The notes beneath the pieces are model-generated. The model was not told where the DNA came from. It saw only the letters and a list, made by a program, of their open reading frames with translations, and did no database searches. Both the position numbers and the translations under genes were made by a program. Shown piece after piece: positions 16,477-24,978 of a stretch of 64,000 nt of DNA (position 1 is the first letter of the stretch; each line of letters begins with the position of its first letter). Source of the DNA: Bog-793 sp963823945 (GTDB lineage: Bacteria > Actinomycetota > Acidimicrobiia > Acidimicrobiales > Bog-793); assembly GCA_963823945.1 (NCBI GenBank), contig CAWGNK010000005.1, positions 124,001 through 188,000 of the forward strand, read 5' to 3'.

Positions 16477-19222
16477 TCAGGCGACGCGGGGGTCGGGGGC
16501 TTCCGGGTCGATGCCGTAGGCGGAGATCGCCAGTGCGACCTCGTCTTGCTTGCCGGCGCCGTTCGAGGCGAGCGACGAGAGCACGGCGACGACGATGTGC
16601 TCGGCGTCGACCTCGAAGTGCCTGCGCAGGGTCTCCCGGGTGTCGGACCGCCCGAAGCCGTCCGTGCCGAGGGGCGTGAAGGGCACGTTCACGAAACGGG
16701 CGATCTGGTCGGGGACGGCCTTCATGAAATCTGTCACGGCGACGATCGGTCCCGACGCCGTGGCGAGCGCCCGCGTGACGTAGGGCACCCGCGGCGTCTC
16801 GGCGGGGTGGAGCCGGTTCCACCGCTCGACCTCGAGGGCGTCCTCGCGCAGATTCTTGTAGCTCGTCGCCGACCAGGTCTCGGCGGACACGTTCCAGTCC
16901 GTGGCGAGAAGCCCCCGGGCCCGTTCGGCGGCCTGCCAGGCGGTCCCGGAGAAAAGGATCGTCGCCCGCCGGGGCGGGCTGTCGTCGCCGTCCGGCAGGG
17001 CAAGGCTCTGGACGGGGGCGGGTTCGGCGAAACGGTAGAGGCCGCGCAGCGTGCCCTCGACGACCCGGTCACCCTCCTCGCCCTCGGGCAGGGCGGGCAT
17101 CGCGTAGTTCTCGTTGTAGACGGTGAGGTAGTAGAAGACGTCCTCGGCCTGCGGGCCGCACATCGCCCGGATGCCGTCCCGCACGATCGCCGCCACTTCG
17201 TAGGCGAACGACGGGTCGTAGGCGCGCACGTTCGGCAGCGTCGAGGCGAGCACGTGGGACTGGCCGTCCTCGTGCTGGAGCCCCTCCCCGTTCATCGTCG
17301 TGCGGCCGGCGGTGCAGCCGACGAGGAAGCCCCGGGCGCGCTCGTCGGCGAGTTGCCAGATTTGATCGCCGACCCGCTGGAAGCCGAACATCGAGTAGTA
17401 CATGTAGACCGGCAGCATCGGTTGCGACCACGTCGCGTACGACGTCCCGGCGGCCATGAAGCTCGCCATGCCGCCCGCCTCGGTGATCCCCTCCTCGAGG
17501 ATCTGGCCGTCGACCGCCTCGGCGTAGTGCATCGGCAGGCCTGCGTCGACCGGGGTGTAGAGCTGGCCGCGGGGCGAGTAGATCTTCATCTCGGCGAACA
17601 GGGCGTCGAGCCCGAAGGTCCGCCCCTCGTCGGGGATGATCGGCACGACGAACCGGCCGATCTGCCCGTCCCGCATCAGGTTGCGGAGCAGACGCGCGAA
17701 GACCATCGTCGTCGAGACCTCCTGGTCCCGCGAACCGGCGCGGAACTCGGCGAACGCCGAGTCGTCCGGGGAGGCCAGGCCCTCGAGCCCCTTGCCGCGC
17801 ACGACGCGGTGCGGCAGCGAGCCGTGCTGCTCGGAAAGGCGCGCCATCAGGTACTCGTACTCGGGCGAGCCCTTCTCGGGACGGATGTAGGGGGGCTCGT
17901 CGCTTTCGAGGAGGGCGTCGGGCACCTGGCTCTGCAGCTTCAGCCGGTCGCGCAGCGCGCGCAGCTGGTCGTGGGTCATCTTCTTGATCTGGTGCGTCGC
18001 GTTGCGCGCCTCGATCTCGGGGCCGAGCTTCCAGCCCTTGATGGTCTTGGCGAGGATCGCCGTCGGCGCGCCGGTGTTCTCCGTCGCCGCCTTGTAGGCG
18101 GCGAAGATCTTGCGGTAGTCGTGGCCCCCGCGGGGCAGCGCCTGCAGCTCCTCGTCGGAAAGATGGGCGACGATGGCGCCAAGGCGCGGGTCCGGGCCGA
18201 AGAAGTGCTCGCGGATGTAGGCCCCGGACTCCGTCGTCATGCGCTGGAAGTCGCCGTCGAGCGTCGAGTTCATCTTGTCGACGAGCACGCCGTCGGTGTC
18301 GCGGGCGAGCAGCTCGTCCCAGCGTGAGCCCCAGATGACCTTGATCACGTTCCAGCCGTTGCCGCGGAACTCGGCCTCCAGCTCCTGGATGATCTTGCCG
18401 TTGCCACGCACCGGCCCGTCGAGGCGCTGGAGGTTGCAGTTCACGACGAAGATCAGGTTGTCGAGGCGCTCCCGCGTTCGCGAGGCTCAGTCCGGCACGC
18501 GACTCGGGCTCGTCGAACTCGCCGTCGCCGGCGAAGCACCAGACCCGTGCGGCCGAGGTGTCGAGGATCCCCCGGTTGGCGAGGTAGCGGTTGAAGCGCG
18601 CCTGGTAGACGGCACCGATCGGCCCGAGCCCCATCGAGACGGTCGGGAACTCCCAGAAGTCGGGCATGAGCCGGGGGTGCGGGTAGCTGGACAGGCCGTG
18701 GCCCCCCGCCTCGAAGCGGAAGTTCTCGAGGTCCGACTCGGTGAGCCGGCCCTCGACGAAGGCCCGCGCGTAGATCCCCGGCGAGGCGTGACCCTGGAAG
18801 AACACCTGGTCGCCTGGTCCGTCGTCCTTGCCGTGGAAGAAGTGGTTGAAGCCGACCTCGTAGAGGGCCCCCGCCGCGGCGTAGGTGGACAGGTGGCCGC
18901 CGATCCCCGAGTAGCGGGCGTTGGCCCGCGAGACCATCACCGCCGCGTTCCAGCGGATGTAGGCACGGATCCTCTGCTCGAGGTGCTCGTCGCCCGGGAA
19001 CGAGGGCTCCTCGTCGGCCGGGATCGTGTTGACATAGGGCGTGGAGACGGTCGCGGGGAAGTTCACCTGCAGGGCGATCGCCCGGCTGAGCAGCTTCATG
19101 AGCAGGAAACGGGCCCGGGCCTTGCCGCTCGACCCGATGACGGCGTCGAACGAATCGAGCCACTCGTCGGTCTCCGTCGGGTTGATATCGGGTACCTGGT
19201 GCGCAAAACCGTCGAAGATCAC
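16477..19222 (-). CDS. aceE: Pyruvate dehydrogenase E1 component, homodimeric AceE type (one frameshift)
   Basis: Thiamine-diphosphate enzyme that decarboxylates pyruvate and acetylates the lipoyl group of E2; about 914 aa. Start GTG 19222 (IFDGFAHQVPDINPTETDEW). The first half contains RYSGIGGHLSTYAAAGALYE, FFQGHASPGIYARAF and the ThDP/Mg site CFAGDGEFDEPES. Near 18468-18474 one extra G breaks the frame after AGLSLAN; the expected RERLDNLIFVVNCNLQRLDG follows in the next frame, with GNGKIIQELE, GLDALFAEMKIY, and the transketolase-type C-terminal half through to the stop at 16477. The motif order is that of AceE, not of the two-subunit PdhAB. E2, E3 and lipoate genes lie 3-7 kb away on the other strand. 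Confidence 0.94.
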
Positions 19223-19320
19223 GGGGATTCGTCCATTCGGTCGATCCGACTCGCCACGCCGCGAGCAGGTGTTGTCCTTCCTCACCGACGATAACGGCGC
19301 TCCCCTGACCGGGTGCACCG

Positions 19321-19833
19321 GTGGTGCAGACTGGACGGGTGGAAGCGGGTCGGCGCACGGTCGTCTACACGGACGGAGCATGCCACGGGAACCCCGGTCC
19401 GGGGGGTTGGGCGTGGGCGACGGGTCCCGACGACTACGCCGCCGGCGCCGAGGCCCAGACGACGAACCAGCGCATGGAGCTCACCGCCGTGCTCGAGGCG
19501 CTGTCCGTTCACCCCGGGCCGCTCGAGATCGTCAGCGACTCGACCTACGTCGTCCGCTGCTTCCAGGACCGCTGGTGGGTGGCCTGGCGGCGGAAGGGGT
19601 GGCGCAATTCCAAGGGCGAGCCCGTCGCCAATCAGGACCTCTGGCGTCCGCTCGTCGGCGAGGTCGTCGACACCCGCCCGGGGGAAATCTCCTTCCGGTG
19701 GGTGAAAGGCCACGCCGGCGAGCCGCTCAACGAGCTCGTCGACCGGCTGGCGACCGCCGCGGCGCACACGCAGAAGCCAAGGCGCAGCTCAGGGCCCAGC
19801 GCGGCGAGACACATCAGCGGAATTGATGGCTAA
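19321..19833 (+). CDS. rnhA: Ribonuclease HI
   Basis: Cleaves RNA in RNA-DNA hybrids, removing primers and R-loops. 170 aa. Conserved carboxylates are all visible: YTDGACHGNPGPGGWA (first Asp), NQRMELTAVLEAL (Glu), EIVSDSTYVVRC (second Asp) and LNELVDRLA (final Asp), with the WVKGHAGE His region between. The GTG at 19321 was taken; a GTG at 19339 would remove six residues without touching the fold. The last 25 residues are a short basic tail. Divergent from aceE with 98 bases between them. Confidence 0.93.
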   Translation: MVQTGRVEAGRRTVVYTDGACHGNPGPGGWAWATGPDDYAAGAEAQTTNQRMELTAVLEALSVHPGPLEIVSDSTYVVRCFQDRWWVAWRRKGWRNSKGEPVANQDLWRPLVGEVVDTRPGEISFRWVKGHAGEPLNELVDRLATAAAHTQKPRRSSGPSAARHISGIDG

Positions 19834-19848
19834 GGTCACCATGTTGAT

Positions 19849-20763
19849 ATGAACTATCAACTAACCCACCTCGAGACGCTCGAGTCCGAGGCGATCCACA
19901 TCATCCGGGAGGTCGTCGCCGAGTTCGAGCGGCCGGCCCTCCTTTTCTCCGGCGGGAAGGACTCGGAGGTGCTCTTGCACCTCGCCTCGAAGGCCTGCTG
20001 GCCGCAGCCGATCCCGTTCCCCGTCGTCCACGTCGACACCGGCCACAACTTCGACGAGGTGCTCGACTTCCGGGACCGCCGCGTCGCCCAACTCGGCGTG
20101 CGGCTCATCGTCGCCTCCGTCCAGGAGTCGATCGACCGTGGTGAGGTCGTCGAGGATCCCACACCCGGCGCCTCGCGCAACCGCCTCCAGACCCACAGCC
20201 TTCTCCAGGTGATCGCGAAGAACCGCTTTGACGCCGTCCTCGGCGGCGGGCGGCGCGACGAGGAGAAAGCCCGCGCGAAAGAGCGCGTCTTCTCCCTGCG
20301 GGACGAGTTCGGCCAGTGGGACCCGCGCGCCCAGCGGCCCGAGCTGTGGAACCTGTACAACACGCGGCACCGGCCGGGCGAGCACTTCCGGGTCTTCCCC
20401 CTCTCGAACTGGACCGAGCTCGACATCTGGCAGTACATCAGCCAGGAGCACCTCGAGCTGCCGTCGATCTACTTCGCCCACAAGCGGGAGGTATTCCGCC
20501 GCGACGGGATGCTGCTCGCGGTGGGCGCCTACTGCGGTCCCCGCGCCGGCGTGGCCGACGAGCAGCCGTTCGTCGCCACGGTCCGCTACCGGACGGTCGG
20601 CGACATGACCTGCACGGCGGCGGTCGAATCGGCGGCCCGCACCGTCGACGAGGTCATCGCCGAGACGGCGGTCTCCCGGATCTCCGAGCGCGGCGCGACC
20701 CGCGCCGACGACCGCTTCTCGGCCGCCGCGATGGAGGACCGCAAGCGGGAGGGCTACTTCTAG
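19849..20763 (+). CDS. cysD: Sulfate adenylyltransferase subunit 2
   Basis: Small, catalytic subunit of ATP sulfurylase, making APS from sulfate and ATP in assimilation. 304 aa, ATG 19849. PP-loop SGGKDSEVLLHLA at 34-46, VVHVDTGHNFDEVLDFRD, GGGRRDEEKARAKERVFS and the C-terminal RYRTVGDMTCTAAVES plus EDRKREGYF are all hallmarks of CysD. Its stop TAG shares a base with the cysN GTG, so the pair is translationally coupled. No cysC, cysH or sulfate transporter lies in the window. Confidence 0.96.
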   Translation: MNYQLTHLETLESEAIHIIREVVAEFERPALLFSGGKDSEVLLHLASKACWPQPIPFPVVHVDTGHNFDEVLDFRDRRVAQLGVRLIVASVQESIDRGEVVEDPTPGASRNRLQTHSLLQVIAKNRFDAVLGGGRRDEEKARAKERVFSLRDEFGQWDPRAQRPELWNLYNTRHRPGEHFRVFPLSNWTELDIWQYISQEHLELPSIYFAHKREVFRRDGMLLAVGAYCGPRAGVADEQPFVATVRYRTVGDMTCTAAVESAARTVDEVIAETAVSRISERGATRADDRFSAAAMEDRKREGYF

Positions 20764-22016
20764 TGGAGCTGCTCAGGATCGCGACCGCCGGCTCCGTCGA
20801 CGACGGCAAATCGACGCTGATCGGCCGGCTGCTCTACGACTCGAAGTCGGTCTTCGAGGACGACCTCGCCGCCATCGAGCGGGCGAGCTCCCAGCGCGGC
20901 GACGACCACGTCGACCTCGCGATGTTGACCGACGGCCTGCGCGCCGAGCGGGAGCAGGGGATCACGATCGACGTCGCCCACCGCTACTTCGCGACCCCGC
21001 GGCGCAAGTTCATCGTCGCCGACACGCCGGGCCACGTGCAGCACACGCGCAACATGGTGACGGGGTGTTCGACCGCCGACCTCGTCCTCATCCTCGTCGA
21101 CGCCCGCAACGGCATCACCGAGCAGTCGCGCCGGCACGCCTCGATCGCGTCGCTCCTCCACCTCAGCCACATGGTGATCTGCGTCAACAAGATGGACCTC
21201 GTCGGCTACGACGAGCGCCGCTACGAGGAGATCCGAGCCGAGTTCGAGGAGTTCGCCTCCCGCCTCGAGATCGCCGACGTCACCTGCATCCCGATCTCGG
21301 CGCTGAAGGGGGACAACGTCGTCGAGCGGTCGGGCGAGATGCCGTGGTACGAGGGCGCCTCACTGCTGCACCACCTCGAGGAGGTCCACGTCGCGGGCGA
21401 TCGTGACCTCGACGACGTGCGCCTTCCCGTGCAGTGGGTCGTGCGCCCGCGTTCGGCCGAGTGGCACGATTTCCGGGGCTACGCCGGCACCGTCGCCGGC
21501 GGGATCCTCTCAGCCGGCGACGAGGTGACCGTGCTGCCCGGGGGGCGCCACACGACCGTCGAGGCGATCGAGTCCGCCGACGGCCCGATCGACAAGGCCT
21601 TCCCTCCCATGTCGGTCGTCGTCCGCCTCGCCGACGATCTCGACATCGCACGCGGCGACATGATCTGCGGCGCCGGGACGAATCCCACTGTCGCCCAGGA
21701 GGTGGCGGCGATGGTCTGCTGGATGGACGAGTCGCCGCTGCGGGCCGGGGCCCGGCTGCACCTGAAGCACACCTCCCGCTGGACCCGCGCGATCGTCGAC
21801 CGGGTCGAGTACCGGCTCGACGTGAACACGCTCGGGCGCATCGGCGACGTCGCCGGGCTCGAGCTGAACGACATCGGTCGCGTCGACCTGCGTCTCGGCG
21901 CGCCGCTCTTTTTCGACGACTACCGGCGAAACCGCGCGACGGGGAGCTTCATCCTCGTCGACGAGGCGACGAGCCTGACCGTCGGCGGCGGCATGATCAT
22001 CGGCCCGTCGGTCTAG
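20763..22016 (+). CDS. cysN: Sulfate adenylyltransferase subunit 1 (GTPase), without APS kinase domain
   Basis: Regulatory GTPase subunit of ATP sulfurylase, 417 aa from GTG 20763. P-loop AGSVDDGKSTLIGRL near 9-23, effector region EREQGITIDVAHRYF, DTPGHVQHTRNMVTG, and the guanine-specificity motif NKMDL. The beta-barrel domains II and III follow and the protein ends at GGGMIIGPSV, so the CysC (APS kinase) domain fused in many actinobacteria (CysNC) is absent. The cysD stop overlaps its start. Confidence 0.95.
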   Translation: MELLRIATAGSVDDGKSTLIGRLLYDSKSVFEDDLAAIERASSQRGDDHVDLAMLTDGLRAEREQGITIDVAHRYFATPRRKFIVADTPGHVQHTRNMVTGCSTADLVLILVDARNGITEQSRRHASIASLLHLSHMVICVNKMDLVGYDERRYEEIRAEFEEFASRLEIADVTCIPISALKGDNVVERSGEMPWYEGASLLHHLEEVHVAGDRDLDDVRLPVQWVVRPRSAEWHDFRGYAGTVAGGILSAGDEVTVLPGGRHTTVEAIESADGPIDKAFPPMSVVVRLADDLDIARGDMICGAGTNPTVAQEVAAMVCWMDESPLRAGARLHLKHTSRWTRAIVDRVEYRLDVNTLGRIGDVAGLELNDIGRVDLRLGAPLFFDDYRRNRATGSFILVDEATSLTVGGGMIIGPSV

Positions 22017-22189
22017 TCCGGCCCGGTCGAGCCCGCGGGGCCGCGCCCCGGACGACGCCCGCCGGGTCGCACGATCAGGGTTGAAAGCACGCCGCGGCGC
22101 CAAATCGCGTCGCGGCCGAACAGGTCGGGTCGATAGTGTTACCGGCGAGAATCGCCATCCAGGGGGTGGTTGGAACGGTCGATGCAGGA

Positions 22190-23593
22190 ATGGGTGGCTT
22201 GCGGTACGACCTCGTCATCATCGGCGGGGGCCCGGGCGGATACGCCGCGGCCCTGTACGGCGCGGCCGCCGGTCTGTCGGTCGCGCTGGTCGAGAAGGAC
22301 AAGGTCGGCGGCACCTGCCTGCACCGCGGCTGCATCCCCGCCAAGGAGTTCCTCGAGACCGCGAGCGTCTACCGGGCGGTGGCGGGCGCCGGACAGTTCG
22401 GCATCACCGCCGAGCGGCCGCAGGTCGACTTCGCCGTCAGTCTCGCCCGCAAAGCCAAGGTCGTCGACCAGCTCTACCGGGGACTCACGGGCCTGCTGAA
22501 GCGCCGCCAGGTGTCGACGTTTCCCGGGGTCGGGCAGCTCCTCGCCGACCACCTCGTGCGGGTGACCGCCCCCGACGGCTCGGTCACGGAGCTTGCGGGC
22601 ACGAGCGTCGTCCTCGCCTCCGGATCCGTGCCCCGGCTGCTGCCGGGCTTCGAGGCCGGCGAATTCGTCCTCACCTCCGACGAGGTGCTCGAGCTCGACC
22701 ACATTCCCGGCTCGGTCGCCGTGATCGGCGGCGGCGCGATCGGCTGCGAATTCGCCTCGCTGCTGGCGGACCTCGGCGCGCGGGTGACGCTGCTCGAGGT
22801 GCTGCCGAACATCCTGCCGGGCTGTGACGCCGAGATCGCCGATGTCGTCGTGAAGTCCTTTGCGAAGCGGGGGATCACTCTGCGCACGGGAGTGGTCGTG
22901 CACGGCCACGAGCCGAACGGTCACGGGACGACCGTGGCATTCGGCGACGGCGAGCGGGTCGACGTCGACCTCGTCGTGGTGTCGGTCGGCCGCCGCCCGC
23001 TCTCCGAGGGCCTGTGCGCCGAGGACGCCGGGGTCGAGATCGACGGCAAGGGATTCGTCGCCGTCGACCCCTGGATGCGCACCTCGGCCGCGGGGGTCTT
23101 CGCGGTCGGCGACCTGGTCGCCACGCCGCAGCTCGCCCACGTCGGGTTCGCCGAGGCGATCCTCGTCGTGAAGCAGATCCTCGGTGACCCGGCGGTGCCC
23201 GTCAATTACGCCACGGTCCCGTGGTGCATCTACTGCCATCCCGAGGTCGCCTTCGTCGGGCTGACCGAGGACGCCGCCCGCGCGGCCGGTTTCGACGTGG
23301 TCGTGCAGCGCGACCCGTTCGGCGGCAACGGGCGGGCCCGCATCCTCGGCGAGACCGAGGGCGTCGTGAAGATCATCGCCGAGGCGACGCCGACCGGCGC
23401 GGCGGGGCGCCTGCTCGGCGTGCACATGGTCGGGCCGTGGGTCACCGAGCAGCTCGGCCAGGCCTACCTCGCCGTGAACTGGGAGGCGACCCCCGATGAG
23501 ATCGCCCAGTTCGTCCAACCGCATCCGACGCTCTCCGAGACGTTCGGCGAGACGGTCCTCGCGCTGACCGGAAGGGGTCTTCACGTTGGCTGA
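22190..23593 (+). CDS. lpdA: Dihydrolipoamide dehydrogenase (E3)
   Basis: FAD/NAD flavoprotein that reoxidises dihydrolipoyl groups of 2-oxoacid dehydrogenase complexes; 467 aa. FAD site DLVIIGGGPGGYAAAL, redox disulfide GGTCLHRGCIPAK (Cys43, Cys48), NAD site VAVIGGGAIGCEFAS, FAD-binding FAVGDLVATPQLAH and the active-site HPHPTLSE at the C-terminus. Start uncertain: ATG 22190 has AGGA directly before it, a TTG at 22199 is better spaced, and GTG 22136 is possible. It overlaps the E2 gene by 8 bases, consistent with one operon with E2 and lipBA. Confidence 0.95.
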   Translation: MGGLRYDLVIIGGGPGGYAAALYGAAAGLSVALVEKDKVGGTCLHRGCIPAKEFLETASVYRAVAGAGQFGITAERPQVDFAVSLARKAKVVDQLYRGLTGLLKRRQVSTFPGVGQLLADHLVRVTAPDGSVTELAGTSVVLASGSVPRLLPGFEAGEFVLTSDEVLELDHIPGSVAVIGGGAIGCEFASLLADLGARVTLLEVLPNILPGCDAEIADVVVKSFAKRGITLRTGVVVHGHEPNGHGTTVAFGDGERVDVDLVVVSVGRRPLSEGLCAEDAGVEIDGKGFVAVDPWMRTSAAGVFAVGDLVATPQLAHVGFAEAILVVKQILGDPAVPVNYATVPWCIYCHPEVAFVGLTEDAARAAGFDVVVQRDPFGGNGRARILGETEGVVKIIAEATPTGAAGRLLGVHMVGPWVTEQLGQAYLAVNWEATPDEIAQFVQPHPTLSETFGETVLALTGRGLHVG

Positions 23594-24974
23594 CATCACG
23601 ATGCCGCAACTCGGCGAGACGGTGACCGAGGGCACGATCACCCGCTGGCTGAAAAAGGTCGGCGACGCCGTCGCGCTCGACGACCCTTTGTTCGAGGTCT
23701 CAACCGACAAGGTCGACTCGGAGGTCCCCTCGCTCTACGCCGGCGTCCTCGTCGAGATCATCGTCCCCGAGGGACAGACGGTCGAGGTCGGCGCCCGCCT
23801 CGCGGTGATCGGCGAGTCGGCGGCCGGGATCGTCACGACGCCCCCGCCCCAGCCATTCCCGCCCCAGCCGTCCCCGCCCCAGCCGTCCCCGCCGGTCGCA
23901 CCACCCCCCCCGCCGGTCGCACCACCCCCCCCACCGCCCGCCGCCCCCCGGGTCGAGCCGCCGCCGGCACCCCGCGTGGAGGAGCGGCGAGGCGACCTCG
24001 GGGACGAGGACGGGTCGCGGGGAGCTCTGCTGTCCCCGGTCGTGCGGCGCCTCATCCGCGAGAACGCGCTCGATCCGTCGCAGATCCCGGGCACGGGGCT
24101 CGGTGGGAGGATCACGCGTGACGACGTGCTCGCGCACCTCGGCACGGTGGGCAACGCCGTCGCCTATGCCGGCCCCGCGCCGGTCACCCCGGCCCCGGCG
24201 GCACCGGCGGTCCAACCGATGGAACGCCCGTCGCTCGCCGTCCCGCCGGCACCGCTCGGCGTGCGTGACGAGATCGTGCCGTTCTCGACGGTGCGCCGTG
24301 TGACGGCCGAGCACATGGTCCGCTCGATCAACACCTCGGTGCACACGCTCGTCGCGATGGAGACGGACTTCGAGAACGTCGAACGCGTCCGCGCCGCGCT
24401 GCAGAGCCAGTTCCGGACCGAGGAGGGCATCGGTCTCACGTACCTGCCCTTCGTCGCCCGGGCGGTGATCGACGTGCTGCACGACTACCCGAACCTCAAC
24501 TCGTCGGTCGGCGACGAGGCGCTCATCGTGCACCACGACATCCACCTCGGGATCGCAGTCGACCTGCAGCGCGAGGGCCTCATCGTCCCGGTGGTGCACA
24601 ACGCCGACGGCCAGTCGCTGCGGGGACTGGCGCGTTCGATCGCCGACCTCGCCTCGCGGGCGCGCAACCGCAAGCTCTCTGCCGACGACATCACCGGCGG
24701 GACGTTCACGATCACGAACCCCGGCCCGTTCGGCACGATGATCACCGCGCCGATCATCGCCCAGCCGCAGGTCGCGATCCTCTCGACCGACGGCGTGAAG
24801 CGGAAGCCGGTCGTCGTCGTGACGCCGGACGGTTCCGAATCGATCGCCATCCACTCGGTCGGCGTGCTGGCGCTCGTCTTCGACCACCGCGCCGTCGACG
24901 GCGCCTACGCCTCCGCGTTCGTGCGGGACGTCGCCCGGGTCATCGAAACGCGCGACTGGCTCGCCGAGCTGTAG
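23586..24974 (+). CDS. Dihydrolipoamide acyltransferase (E2) of a 2-oxoacid dehydrogenase complex
   Basis: Core of the complex, transferring the acyl group to CoA; 462 aa from TTG 23586. One N-terminal lipoyl domain with the modified lysine in VSTDKVDSEVPS (Lys42); a Pro-rich linker about 82-135 (runs of Pro with Ser/Val/Ala) that makes the swinging arm; an E1/E3-binding domain LSPVVRRLIRENALDPSQIP near 148-168; and a catalytic domain ending in the DHRAVDG motif near 435. The neighbours (lpd, LipB-LipA, aceE) favour pyruvate dehydrogenase, but the sequence alone cannot exclude 2-oxoglutarate (sucB) use, hence no symbol. Actinobacteria usually have two or three lipoyl domains here, so a single one is notable. 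Confidence 0.92.
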   Translation: MADITMPQLGETVTEGTITRWLKKVGDAVALDDPLFEVSTDKVDSEVPSLYAGVLVEIIVPEGQTVEVGARLAVIGESAAGIVTTPPPQPFPPQPSPPQPSPPVAPPPPPVAPPPPPPAAPRVEPPPAPRVEERRGDLGDEDGSRGALLSPVVRRLIRENALDPSQIPGTGLGGRITRDDVLAHLGTVGNAVAYAGPAPVTPAPAAPAVQPMERPSLAVPPAPLGVRDEIVPFSTVRRVTAEHMVRSINTSVHTLVAMETDFENVERVRAALQSQFRTEEGIGLTYLPFVARAVIDVLHDYPNLNSSVGDEALIVHHDIHLGIAVDLQREGLIVPVVHNADGQSLRGLARSIADLASRARNRKLSADDITGGTFTITNPGPFGTMITAPIIAQPQVAILSTDGVKRKPVVVVTPDGSESIAIHSVGVLALVFDHRAVDGAYASAFVRDVARVIETRDWLAEL

Positions 24975-24978
24975 CGGC

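Noticed and set aside
23860..23960. Cytosine-rich tract in the E2 gene as a possible assembly artefact or regulatory repeat
   Set aside because: It stays in frame and encodes the Pro-rich swinging-arm linker expected at that position of E2.
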